Of a stretch of DNA of 16,039 nucleotides, positions 7,144 through 14,063 are shown in pieces. Source of the DNA: Deltaproteobacteria bacterium (GTDB lineage Bacteria; Desulfobacterota; Syntrophia; Syntrophales; UBA2210); assembly GCA_019313735.1 (NCBI GenBank), contig JAFDAR010000015.1:1-16039 (forward strand), written 5' to 3'. The notes beneath the pieces were generated by a model that saw only the letters and a list, made by a program, of their open reading frames with translations, had not been told where the DNA came from and searched no databases. The translations under genes were made by a program, and so were the position numbers. The number at the start of each line of letters is the position of its first letter. The stretch's first letter is position 1.

Positions 7144-8004
7144 TCAGGATTCCAGACTCTTCTGCTGTTGCGTCGCCAGGGCGTTGGTTATGCGGTCTAT
7201 TATGATTGCCAGGAATACAATGCACAGCCCGGCCTCAAAACCGCGTCCAACCTCGATCCGATTGATTGCCAGAAGCACTTCCAGGCCCAGACCCCTTGAC
7301 CCTATCATGGAGGCTATGACCACCATGGCAAGCGCCATCATTGTTGTCTGATTGATTCCAACCATAATGGACGGAACCGCGAGAGGCATCTGTACATCGA
7401 ACAGTATCTGTCGCGGGCTTGCTCCGAACGCCCTTGCTGCTTCTATGGTATCCTGCGATACCTGTCGTATTCCCACGTTGGTGAGGCGTATGACAGGCGG
7501 TACCGCGTAGATGAGCGTGGCAAATAATGCAGGCACTTTTCCCAGACCGAAAAGCATCAGCGCAGGGATTAGATAAACGAAGCTGGGCATGGTCTGCATA
7601 GCGTCTAATACGGGCCTGATGATTGTTTCCGCGAGATCGCTCTTGGCCATAAATATGCCGAGGGGAATGCCTACGGCCAGGGACACTGCAACCGCCGATG
7701 TTGTGAGGGCGAGAGTCATCATGGCCAGCTTCCAGTAACCGAAGCTTCCGATCAGCACCAGCAACAGGGCCATGGCAACACCCATCGTCCACTTGCGCAT
7801 GACCCGCCATGCCAGAATTCCCACGGATATAATTATCAGCCACCATGGCACCCATAGAAAGAAACGTTCAATGTTCAGAAGCATCATCAGAAAGACATGG
7901 CCTATGGCGTCGAACACGCCGGAGAAATTGATCAGGATCCAGTCCATGAAGGTGTCAACCCAATCCGCTAAAGGAATATTCAGAAATCGGGGAAATTCAT
8001 TCAT
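7144..8004 (-). CDS. proW: Glycine betaine/proline-type ABC transporter permease, ProW-like
   Basis: This 286-residue inner-membrane permease belongs to a type I importer for glycine betaine, proline betaine or choline-like osmoprotectants. Hydrophobic segments are visible near residues 28-50, 55-70, 75-93 (WTMGVAMALLLVLIGSFGY), 100-120 and in the C-terminal third. The cytoplasmic EAA loop that docks on the ATPase is EAARAFGASPRQILFDVQMPL, and it is followed by INQTTMMALAMVVIASMIG, which is typical of OpuAB/ProW. The ATG overlaps the end of proV by 8 bases (ATGAATGA), indicating translational coupling. It is the last gene of proX-proV-proW, unlike the V-W-X order of E. coli. The exact substrate is not fixed by the permease sequence. 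Confidence 0.95.
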   Translation of the reverse strand: MNEFPRFLNIPLADWVDTFMDWILINFSGVFDAIGHVFLMMLLNIERFFLWVPWWLIIISVGILAWRVMRKWTMGVAMALLLVLIGSFGYWKLAMMTLALTTSAVAVSLAVGIPLGIFMAKSDLAETIIRPVLDAMQTMPSFVYLIPALMLFGLGKVPALFATLIYAVPPVIRLTNVGIRQVSQDTIEAARAFGASPRQILFDVQMPLAVPSIMVGINQTTMMALAMVVIASMIGSRGLGLEVLLAINRIEVGRGFEAGLCIVFLAIIIDRITNALATQQQKSLES

Positions 8005-9238
8005 CGGTGGGAGCCTCCTTGTTCTGTATCATATTTTCGAATATTGAACTGATCTGTATCTCTCCCATGAATCTTCCGTCTTCGTCAACGACGGCGATAG
8101 GGTAATCCGCCTCGGCGGCGAGGGGAAACAGGTCCTCCAGGACTACGTCAGGGCCGGTTGTCGGCGGGTCCGGTTCAAAGGCCTCTTCCGGAAAGGAACC
8201 GTTGTTTTGAATAATCGCCTTGAGGCGCTTCAAGGTAACCAGCCCGAGGAGTAGTCTGCGATTACGGCTTACCATAAAGGCATAGTCCTCTTTTATGTCT
8301 TTCAGGGTGTGGAGGGCCGCCTTCGGCCCCTGCCACTCATACAGAAGGGCCTCCGGCTGCTCCATGATTCCCCCGGCCGTCAGCACCTTTGCGGGAGACG
8401 CATCCTGAACGAACTCGCGAACATAGTCGTCGGCCGGTGATGTGATGACATCTTCAGGGGCCCCTATCTGCACAACCTTCCCATCTCTCATGATGGCGAT
8501 ACGGTCCCCCAGCTTCAGGGCCTCATGGAGATCATGTGTAACGAATATAATCGTCTTCTGTACCTTGTCCTGAAGTTCAATAAGCTCGTCCTGCATCTCC
8601 CGGCGGATAAGCGGGTCCAGCCCGCTGAAGGGTTCGTCCATGAGTAGTATCTCGGGATTTATGGTTAATGCTCTGGCGATTCCAACCCTCTGTCGCATTC
8701 CACCGCTGAGGGCTGAGGGATGGTAGTTCTCCCATCCCTTCAGCCCTACGGTTTCGATGGCCTCCTGCGCCCTGGCGTGGCATTCCTCTTTTGAAACACC
8801 CCTTACCTTGAGGCCGTAGGCCACATTGTCGAGGACGTTCCTGTGGGGAAACAGACCGAAATACTGAAAAACCATGCCTGTCGTGTGCCTGCGGAAATCC
8901 ATGAGCTGTTTTTTATTGTACTTGAGGATATCCTCGCCATTTACGCGGATACTGCCGCTTGTGGAGTCGATCAGGCGGAGCAGCATTCGAATCAGCGTGG
9001 ATTTTCCGCTGCCGGAGAGGCCCATGATGACAAAGAATTCGCCCCTGTCCACACTGAAAGAGACGTCTCTGACCGCCATCACATTGCCCGTTTTTTCCAG
9101 TATGGTCTCTTTGGATTCAAAGCGAAGATCGGAATTGAGAATTCCCTCAGCCTTTTTACCAAAGATCTTCCACAGGCCATTGACCTCTACGCAGACCTCT
9201 TCTGCTTGATCTGCCGGGTTGTTATATTCCAATTTCAT
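7997..9238 (-). CDS. proV: Glycine betaine/proline-type ABC transporter ATPase, ProV-like
   Basis: This 413-residue ATP-binding subunit has Walker A GLSGSGKST (73-81), Q-loop VFQYFGLFPH, signature LSGGMRQRV (177-185), Walker B ILLMDEPFSG (197-206) and the switch histidine in IFVTHDLHEAL. The insertion between the N-terminal strand and Walker A (about 27-58) is typical of ProV/OpuAA. Residues about 290-405 form a degenerate CBS-pair region, with FMVSRNRRLLLGLVTL and YPIAVVDEDGRFMGEI. In OpuA such CBS domains sense ionic strength, so osmotic gating is a reasonable inference. GGGAG lies just before the ATG, proX ends 6 bases upstream, and proW overlaps the 3' end. It acts on the cytoplasmic face of the inner membrane. 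Confidence 0.96.
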   Translation of the reverse strand: MKLEYNNPADQAEEVCVEVNGLWKIFGKKAEGILNSDLRFESKETILEKTGNVMAVRDVSFSVDRGEFFVIMGLSGSGKSTLIRMLLRLIDSTSGSIRVNGEDILKYNKKQLMDFRRHTTGMVFQYFGLFPHRNVLDNVAYGLKVRGVSKEECHARAQEAIETVGLKGWENYHPSALSGGMRQRVGIARALTINPEILLMDEPFSGLDPLIRREMQDELIELQDKVQKTIIFVTHDLHEALKLGDRIAIMRDGKVVQIGAPEDVITSPADDYVREFVQDASPAKVLTAGGIMEQPEALLYEWQGPKAALHTLKDIKEDYAFMVSRNRRLLLGLVTLKRLKAIIQNNGSFPEEAFEPDPPTTGPDVVLEDLFPLAAEADYPIAVVDEDGRFMGEIQISSIFENMIQNKEAPTDE

Positions 9239-9244
9239 GTCTCC

Positions 9245-10249
9245 CTATTTCAGTGCAGCCTTGACTTTCGCGGCTACGTCCGCAGAAATCCATTTCGTCC
9301 AGACGTCCTCTCTGTTTTTGAGGAACCAGATTGCACCGTCTTCGGTGCTTCCCTTTGTGTCTCTCATATATGCCAGGATCTTGTTGACCATCGCGGTGGT
9401 CGTTTCATATTTCCGCAGCATCTCCACGACATCCGGGGCATCCTTGGAGAGCCTCGTATTAACAAGGATGTTTACCTTGGCAGCCCCGTAGGCACACCCC
9501 TTGTCTTTGTCCCACGCCTCCTGATTGAATGCGGGTTCCTCCAGGCGTGTCATGTCGAATTTTCCCAGAACCCATGTGGGCTCCCAGTAGTAGCCTACCC
9601 ATGCCTTACCCCTTTTGACCGCAGCAGCCATAGAACCGCTCAGTGCCGCATCCGAACCAGTGATAAAGTCGTTATAATATTTGTCCAGACCGTAGGTCTT
9701 GAGCTTGGTGGAATTAACCTTTGTACAGCCCCAGCCCGGAATTCCATTGTAAAAGCGCCCTTTGTCCGGAGCTTCGGGATCCTTGAACAGTTTCCAATAC
9801 TTAGGCAAATCAAAGACGGATTTCAGATCCGGGGCCATGGGTTTGATTCCTCGTTTTGCATCTCCCTTAATGACATAGGTGGGAACGAGCCATCCCTGCC
9901 AGTTGTCGGAGAAATTGCTTCCGAGATCGGCTACCTTGCCCAATTTAATCATTTTATCATAGAGTTCCTGTATATTCTCGGTCCAAGACTCCATATTGAC
10001 ATCCACATTACCCTGCATCAGGGCGGTATTGAGCATGATTGTGTCTCCGGTAATGTATTCCAAATCGTAGCCTATCCCGTGCTTGATGATAAACCCGGCT
10101 ATTCGGTTATGCACCTGAGCGCTGTCCCAGCTGAAATCACAAAACCGTATGGTACCCTTTGCCGCGGAAGCAACAATCGGCAGTGAAACGAGCGACATGC
10201 ATACTAAAAACATAATAAATTTAATAAGATAGCTACTCTTTCCTTTCAT
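9245..10249 (-). CDS. proX: Glycine betaine-type substrate-binding protein, ProX/OpuAC family
   Basis: This 334-residue periplasmic binding protein delivers the osmoprotectant to ProW-ProV. The N-terminus is a Sec signal: basic MKGKSSYLIK, a hydrophobic core FIMFLVCMSLVSLPIV, and a likely cleavage after ASA near residue 29. The Cys at 17 is inside the core without a lipobox, so a soluble periplasmic protein in a Gram-negative cell is expected. The mature part starts with the family's strand TIRFCDFSWDSAQVHNRIA and has many tryptophans (MESWTENI, WVGYYWEPTW), of the kind that form an aromatic cage for quaternary amines. GGAGG at 10256-10260 is 6 bases from the ATG. It is the first gene of the operon and is preceded by a long leader with a promoter. 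Confidence 0.95.
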   Translation of the reverse strand: MKGKSSYLIKFIMFLVCMSLVSLPIVASAAKGTIRFCDFSWDSAQVHNRIAGFIIKHGIGYDLEYITGDTIMLNTALMQGNVDVNMESWTENIQELYDKMIKLGKVADLGSNFSDNWQGWLVPTYVIKGDAKRGIKPMAPDLKSVFDLPKYWKLFKDPEAPDKGRFYNGIPGWGCTKVNSTKLKTYGLDKYYNDFITGSDAALSGSMAAAVKRGKAWVGYYWEPTWVLGKFDMTRLEEPAFNQEAWDKDKGCAYGAAKVNILVNTRLSKDAPDVVEMLRKYETTTAMVNKILAYMRDTKGSTEDGAIWFLKNREDVWTKWISADVAAKVKAALK

Positions 10250-10401
10250 TTTACACCTCCGTGTTTTTCTTGATTGTTAAGAAACTAAACGCCAAATAAG
10301 ATTTGTTACACTTCGATATGCTTGGGATTTGAAACTTTGAAAATTGAGGCGGGTGTCATGCGCGGACAAAAAGATCGACACATGAGTATGTCACAAGGGA
10401 C

Positions 10402-10452
10402 TCAGGTAAATAGATGACTGATCAATCTGGTTTTTCTCTTCATGAATTTCAT
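10402..10452 (-). CDS. Possible 16-residue leader peptide ahead of proXVW
   Basis: An ATG at 10452 opens MKFMKRKTRLISHLFT and stops at a TGA at 10402-10404. TAAGGAGG (10461-10468) stands 8 bases upstream, a stronger translation start signal than that of most genes in the window. It begins about 20 bases after the predicted transcription start. The peptide is basic (five Lys/Arg in the first nine residues) and has no run of a single amino acid that would suggest classical attenuation. It may be a regulatory leader, a small protein, or the remnant start of a lost gene. Expression is unproven. Confidence 0.45.
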   Translation of the reverse strand: MKFMKRKTRLISHLFT

Positions 10453-10476
10453 AATCAACGCCTCCTTAGGGCTCTC

Positions 10477-10505
10477 TTTAAACCATAGCGGGCCTTCCTT
10501 GTCAA
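10477..10505 (-). promoter_or_regulatory. Strong sigma70-like promoter driving the proX leader
   Basis: On the minus strand TTGACA (10505-10500) is followed by exactly 17 bases and TTTAAA (10482-10477). A start near 10470 would produce a leader of about 220 bases carrying the short ORF before proX. The palindrome at 10520-10532 lies next to the -35 and could bind a regulator. Confidence 0.65.
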
Positions 10506-10553
10506 GCCCTGGGGGCAAGAAGTTGGCAACTTATTGATTTTGAATGGATTTTG

Positions 10554-11477
10554 TTAGGCCGTATAGTCCGGTTTTCCACTCTTCGCAAACAACTTTCTGA
10601 AGAGCGGTATTGCTTTGCGGATGTCAGGCATGCTTTTCGTTGCAGCCTTTTCACCCTCTGCTATCAGGCTTCCGGCGTGGGAAAAATCGGACCAGTGAAG
10701 ATTACCGACCCCGGGGCGGATTACGACATCCGCGGCCGTGAGCTCGTAGTTTATCAGATGGTATGACGTTATGTCGGCGGCCCTGTCACATATCTCCTGC
10801 GCTGTCTCAAGTTTTTCCTCGGAAAAAATGCCCCTCGTTATATTTACGGCTATTACAATATCCGCTCCTTCCCTTCTTGTGGCATTTACCGGGACCAGGG
10901 AGATAATGCCCCCATCCGACAACAGCATTTCTCCCGCTTTTATGGGCTCTATCGCCCCTGGGACGGCGCTGCTCATCATTACTGCCTCGCGCAGAGGTCC
11001 TTCGGAAAAGATAACCTGCTCTCCGCTTATCAGATCTGTGGTGACGGTCCGGAAGGGAACGATGGTATCCTGGATCAATATGTCCGGTATAAAGAAATCG
11101 ATCATGGACTGGAACTCTTCCGCTGAAAGTATTCCCGGTTTAAACATGGCCTGCAGGAGCAGGAACTTGTTCTGCAGAAAGCCCTGTATCTTTTGCCTGA
11201 GGGACGCGTGTTCCTCACTATGAGCCTTTTCTATCGTTCTGATTGCGGAAAATTGATATTCCTCACTGTTCAAATACTCATCTATCTTCTGCTCCATTTC
11301 TGCAGGGGTTGTTCCACTGGCGTACGCTCCCCCGATCAGGGCGCCGCTGCTGGTGCCCACTATGATATCTATGGGGATTTTTTCCTGCTTGAGCACCCTG
11401 ATTACACCTATATGCGCGAAACCTCTGGCACCACCTCCTCCGAGGGCGAGACCGATACGTTTGCCTTTCCATCCCAT
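10554..11477 (-). CDS. Patatin-like phospholipase (RssA/YchK-type serine hydrolase)
   Basis: This 307-residue protein is a bacterial patatin domain with a Ser-Asp dyad. Its motifs are the oxyanion loop LALGGGGARGFAHIG (10-24), the nucleophile elbow GTSSG (41-45, Ser43) and DGG (188-190, Asp188). The family hydrolyses ester bonds of phospholipids or lysophospholipids; the physiological substrate is unknown for RssA-like members. No signal peptide or membrane segment is visible, so it should be cytoplasmic. Residues about 76-115 form a charged helical insert. The ATG at 11477 follows GGGGACAGGG and matches the family's start. It is transcribed divergently from the prenyl synthase through a shared region with a palindrome over its -35 box, suggesting regulated expression. 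Confidence 0.92.
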   Translation of the reverse strand: MGWKGKRIGLALGGGGARGFAHIGVIRVLKQEKIPIDIIVGTSSGALIGGAYASGTTPAEMEQKIDEYLNSEEYQFSAIRTIEKAHSEEHASLRQKIQGFLQNKFLLLQAMFKPGILSAEEFQSMIDFFIPDILIQDTIVPFRTVTTDLISGEQVIFSEGPLREAVMMSSAVPGAIEPIKAGEMLLSDGGIISLVPVNATRREGADIVIAVNITRGIFSEEKLETAQEICDRAADITSYHLINYELTAADVVIRPGVGNLHWSDFSHAGSLIAEGEKAATKSMPDIRKAIPLFRKLFAKSGKPDYTA

Positions 11478-11564
11478 GAGCCCTGTCCCCTTTTTTAAAC
11501 TCTCTTGCTGCCGAAACCTGATGTGTGCCCTTACGGGGCATATGTCCGATAAAACTGTGCATTA

Positions 11565-11593
11565 TTTATAAGATGTTGTTTGACGAATGTCAA
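11565..11593 (-). promoter_or_regulatory. Near-consensus promoter of the patatin-like gene
   Basis: On the minus strand TTGACA (11593-11588), a 17-base spacer and TATAAA (11570-11565) give a near-perfect sigma70 promoter. Its -35 box lies inside the perfect palindrome 11576-11597, so a bound protein there would probably block it. The implied leader is about 80 bases and contains a short TGCCC/GGGCA hairpin. Confidence 0.7.
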
Positions 11594-11597
11594 ACAA
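11576..11597. promoter_or_regulatory. Perfect palindrome, probable operator
   Basis: TTGTTTGAC (11576-11584) and GTCAAACAA (11589-11597) are exact reverse complements around GAAT. The site covers the -35 box of the patatin-like gene and lies 66 bases upstream of the -35 of the divergent prenyl synthase gene. The size and symmetry suit a dimeric helix-turn-helix regulator. No regulator gene is nearby. Confidence 0.6.
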
Positions 11598-11662
11598 TGG
11601 GTGGTGGTTTCGTAAAAGAGTTGATCTTCCTTTTTTGAAAACAGCATGCGTCTGGAAAACCT

Positions 11663-11691
11663 TTGACATTTAGGCATGTATAAAATATAAA
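11663..11691 (+). promoter_or_regulatory. Near-consensus promoter of the polyprenyl synthase gene
   Basis: TTGACA (11663-11668), a 17-base spacer and TATAAA (11686-11691) precede the ATG at 11724. The predicted leader is only about 25 bases and contains the AGGA ribosome site. Confidence 0.7.
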
Positions 11692-11723
11692 TCATCGAAA
11701 AGTATGCTCAACTAGGAATCACT

Positions 11724-12692
11724 ATGGAAATACAGGATGTTTTCCAACACTATGTGGATGATATGAGAGCGGTTGAAGATCTTATTGAGGAGAGTCAGCG
11801 TTCTTATGTGCATCTCATTCCCGAGATTACCGACCATATAATCAAAAGCGGGGGTAAGAGACTTAGGCCTCTTTTGCTTGTAATATCGTCCGATCTGTGT
11901 GGCTACAGAGGAGACAGACAATTCCCCTTGGCATCGGTAATGGAGTTTATCCATACGGCGTCTCTCCTCCATGATGACGTGATAGATCATGCCGTAATCA
12001 GGAGAGGCAAACCTTCCGCGAACAGCATCTGGGGGAATTCCGTGAGCGTTCTCGTGGGAGATTATCTGTACTCAACATCTTTCAAAGTGCTGGCTGAAGA
12101 TGGAGATCAATCAGTTCAGAAACTCCTTGCAACTACCACCTCTTCCATGGCTGAAGGAGAGATAATCCAGCTGGCGAAATGTGGCGATATCAATATCACC
12201 GAAAAGGAATATTTTTCCATTATTGAAAAAAAGACGGCTATTCTGATCTCAGCGGCATGCGCCATAGGCGCAATCCTGGCAAAGGCGCCGGAATCAGAAG
12301 TTAAGGCGCTGGCCAGATTTGGAATGAGACTGGGGACGGCCTTTCAGTTAACCGATGACACCCTCGATTACGTGGCAAGAGAAGATGATTTCGGCAAGAC
12401 CATAGGGATGGATCTCAAGGAGGGCAAGATAACACTTCCCCTTATCAGAACGTTTAAGGAGTGTGATCCGAATGAAAAGAAAATTATAGAAAGAGCTGTG
12501 GAAGATACAGGGGAAGACTATATTGAAGAAGTTGCCTCCCTCATCAATAAATACGGAGGCATAAAATATTCCCTTGATAAGGCCGACAGCCTTATCGAAG
12601 AAGGGAAGGCGTTTCTTGAGATATTCGGAGATTCGACGCCCAGGAAAGGCTTTTTTGCCATTGCGGATTATGTTGTTGAAAGAAAGTTGTAA
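11724..12692 (+). CDS. Polyprenyl diphosphate synthase (IspB/HepT-like, trans type)
   Basis: This 322-residue enzyme condenses isopentenyl diphosphate with an allylic diphosphate to make a long all-trans prenyl chain, normally the side chain of ubiquinone or menaquinone. Key motifs are GGKRLRPLLL (about 41-50), the first aspartate-rich motif DDVID in LLHDDVIDHA (about 84-88), GDYLYSTSFKVL, and the second aspartate-rich motif DDTLD in QLTDDTLDYV (about 211-215). There is no Phe-Phe pair directly before the first DDxxD, which fits a long-chain rather than a geranyl or farnesyl synthase. Exact chain length cannot be read from sequence. AGGA is 6 bases from the ATG. The carbonic anhydrase homologue follows 21 bases later, so the two are probably cotranscribed. 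Confidence 0.93.
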   Translation: MEIQDVFQHYVDDMRAVEDLIEESQRSYVHLIPEITDHIIKSGGKRLRPLLLVISSDLCGYRGDRQFPLASVMEFIHTASLLHDDVIDHAVIRRGKPSANSIWGNSVSVLVGDYLYSTSFKVLAEDGDQSVQKLLATTTSSMAEGEIIQLAKCGDINITEKEYFSIIEKKTAILISAACAIGAILAKAPESEVKALARFGMRLGTAFQLTDDTLDYVAREDDFGKTIGMDLKEGKITLPLIRTFKECDPNEKKIIERAVEDTGEDYIEEVASLINKYGGIKYSLDKADSLIEEGKAFLEIFGDSTPRKGFFAIADYVVERKL

Positions 12693-12713
12693 TGTGGACT
12701 GGAGGCAGTGTCT

Positions 12714-13250
12714 GTGCCGATTTATGAGTTTGAGGATAAGATTCCGAACATCTCGCAGGAGGCGTTTGTTCATCCCGAGGCTGTCCTGATAGGTGATATC
12801 GTCATAGAGAGGCAGTGTTTCATAGGACCGGGGGTAGTGATAAGGGCGGATACGGGGCCTGTGGTTATACGGGAAGGCACAAACATTCAGGATAATGTAG
12901 TAATTCACGTGGATGTTGGTTCGGAAGCTATCATTGAGAAAGATGTGGTAGTGGGGCATAGTGCGATTCTTCACGATGTTCATATAGAACCGGGATGCGT
13001 CATAGGTATGGGCGCCATTCTCCTGCAGGGGGTTGTATGCAAAGAGGGGGCGTTTGTGGGGGCCGGCTCACTGGTTCCCAGCCGCATGCATATTCCCTCC
13101 GGCAAGCTTGCCGCCGGCAATCCCGCGAAGATCATCAGGGATGTAACTTCCGACCAGGCTTCATATGCCAGAGAGGGCGTACAATTCTATATCGAGCTTG
13201 CCGACAGATATAAACATGCAATGCGGAGAGGGTCACATCTTAATTATTAA
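12714..13250 (+). CDS. Gamma-carbonic anhydrase-like hexapeptide-repeat protein with repeat-derived tail
   Basis: This protein of 178 residues forms a left-handed beta-helix of hexapeptide repeats (VLIGDIVI, CFIGPGVVI, NVVIHVDV). The three probable metal-binding histidines are His65 (VVIHVD), His82 and His87 (GHSAILHD), and the RAD motif (Arg44, Asp46) is present. This supports a gamma-carbonic anhydrase/YrdA/PaaY-type protein; catalytic activity is not certain, as many homologues lack it. GTG at 12714 is preferred over the GTG at 12708 because GGAGG (12701-12705) is then 8 rather than 2 bases away. The last nine residues (MRRGSHLNY) and the stop lie inside the first unit of the repeat cluster starting at 13221, so the native end was probably near ADRYK. 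Confidence 0.92.
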   Translation: MPIYEFEDKIPNISQEAFVHPEAVLIGDIVIERQCFIGPGVVIRADTGPVVIREGTNIQDNVVIHVDVGSEAIIEKDVVVGHSAILHDVHIEPGCVIGMGAILLQGVVCKEGAFVGAGSLVPSRMHIPSGKLAAGNPAKIIRDVTSDQASYAREGVQFYIELADRYKHAMRRGSHLNY

Positions 13251-13455
13251 ATGTTCGACTTTTTCAAAATGCGGAGGGGGTCACATCTTAATTATTAAAT
13301 ATTCGACTTTTTCAAGAAACATATCCTACTCTAAAATGCTAAAAAAAAATGCGGAGGGGGTCACATCTTAATTATTAAATATTCGACTTTTTCAAGAAAC
13401 ATATCCTACTCTAAAATGCTAAAATGCGGAATATTTAATAATTAAGATGTGACCC
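13221..13455. repeat. Repeat cluster: three direct units closed by an inverted arm
   Basis: Unit A (13221-13268) is a short form. Unit B (13269-13348) and unit C (13349-13423) are nearly identical, with an 80-base period. All begin ATGCGGAGnGGGTCACATCT and run through TTAATTATTAAAT. A reverse-complement arm follows: bases 13431-13455 pair exactly with 13358-13382 (25 bp, 48-base loop). Unit A differs from B and C by two substitutions in the shared part and lacks the last 30 or so bases. The head GGGGGTCAnnTCTT is shared with the inverted repeat at 7052-7133. There are no unique spacers, so it is not a CRISPR array. Confidence 0.93.
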
Positions 13456-13477
13456 TGCTGTTACCCTGCTGTTACCC
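13453..13477. repeat. Short tandem repeat CCCTGCTGTTA x2
   Basis: Two exact 11-bp units (13453-13463, 13464-13474) followed by CCC overlap the end of the inverted arm and lie 12 bases before the ogt start. This looks like a small slippage duplication. Confidence 0.8.
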
Positions 13478-13489
13478 GAGGATTATTTT

Positions 13490-14038
13490 TTGAGTATAAC
13501 GCAGAAATTGGGCGAAAAGACCTATTACTGCCGGCTGATAGCGTCGGTCTTTGGTGACGTGGGGGTTGTGTGGGTGTACGAGGGGGGCATCCCTTTGATT
13601 GTTCGTGTAGTGCTTCCACAAAAAGATGTGCCAACCACCGGAACAATCAGGTCGAACTACCCGGATATCGCAGAAGATCTGCATAAAGACCTGGAAGAGA
13701 CCTGTGAAGACATTGGAGCTTTCCTTAAGGGCGCTTGCGTCAGCTTTTCAATGAAGTTTGTCGGGATAGACCTGTGCCGTTATTTCCAGAGGAAGGTATT
13801 GTTTGAAACAATGCGAATACCCAGGGGTAGCGTGACTTCTTATGGCAGTCTGGCGAAGATGATCTTTGCGCCAGGGGCCGCGAGGGCGGTTGGTTCGGCG
13901 CTTGCGGGAAATCCTTTCCCCATTATTATTCCATGTCACAGGGTGGTGAGGTCCGATGGATATGTCGGACAATTCGGAGGCGGAACAGATGTCAAAAAAG
14001 CCCTTCTGCGTATGGAAGGTGTTGAAATTAAGATGTGA
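13490..14038 (+). CDS. ogt: Methylated-DNA--protein-cysteine S-methyltransferase (Ogt-like)
   Basis: This 182-residue protein transfers alkyl groups from O6-alkylguanine or O4-alkylthymine in DNA to its own cysteine, in a single-use repair reaction. The active site is Cys149 in IPCHRVV, preceded by an AGNPFPIIIP loop and the helix-turn-helix segment VTSYGSLAKMIFAPGAARAVGSAL, with Arg132 as the likely finger that replaces the flipped base. The N-terminal 85 residues are divergent. The start is a TTG with GAGG (13478-13481) 8 bases upstream; it is the best available start but less sure than most. Its last codons and stop (ATTAAGATGTGA) coincide with a repeat end (14026-14041). The gene is therefore bounded by inverted copies of GGGTCACATCTTAATT. 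Confidence 0.92.
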   Translation: MSITQKLGEKTYYCRLIASVFGDVGVVWVYEGGIPLIVRVVLPQKDVPTTGTIRSNYPDIAEDLHKDLEETCEDIGAFLKGACVSFSMKFVGIDLCRYFQRKVLFETMRIPRGSVTSYGSLAKMIFAPGAARAVGSALAGNPFPIIIPCHRVVRSDGYVGQFGGGTDVKKALLRMEGVEIKM

Positions 14039-14049
14039 CCCTGTGACCC
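14026..14049. repeat. Inverted repeat end at the ogt stop, with 8-bp tandem duplication
   Basis: AATTAAGATGTGACCC (14026-14041) is the exact reverse complement of 13230-13245 in repeat unit A. Directly within and after it TGTGACCC occurs twice in tandem (14034-14041, 14042-14049). It supplies the ogt stop codon. Confidence 0.8.
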
Positions 14050-14063
14050 TCTTACTTTGACAA

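Larger units (their letters stand above)
10250..10553. promoter_or_regulatory. proX leader and intergenic region
   Basis: This 304-base gap separates proX from the patatin-like gene; both are on the minus strand. It holds a near-consensus promoter (10477-10505), a 16-codon leader ORF (10402-10452), and a palindrome AAGTTGGCAACTT (10520-10532) just upstream of the -35. Some 150 leader bases between the leader ORF and proX contain no strong hairpin that I can see. The predicted untranslated leader is about 220 bases. Confidence 0.6.

Noticed and set aside
8843..10186. 447-codon open frame on the plus strand
   Set aside because: It is antisense to proX and proV, which have complete family motifs, signal peptide and ribosome sites. 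Its translation has no recognisable domain and no ribosome-binding site in a plausible place.
13221..13455. CRISPR array
   Set aside because: The direct units adjoin without unique spacers of regular length and end in an inverted arm; no cas genes are present.
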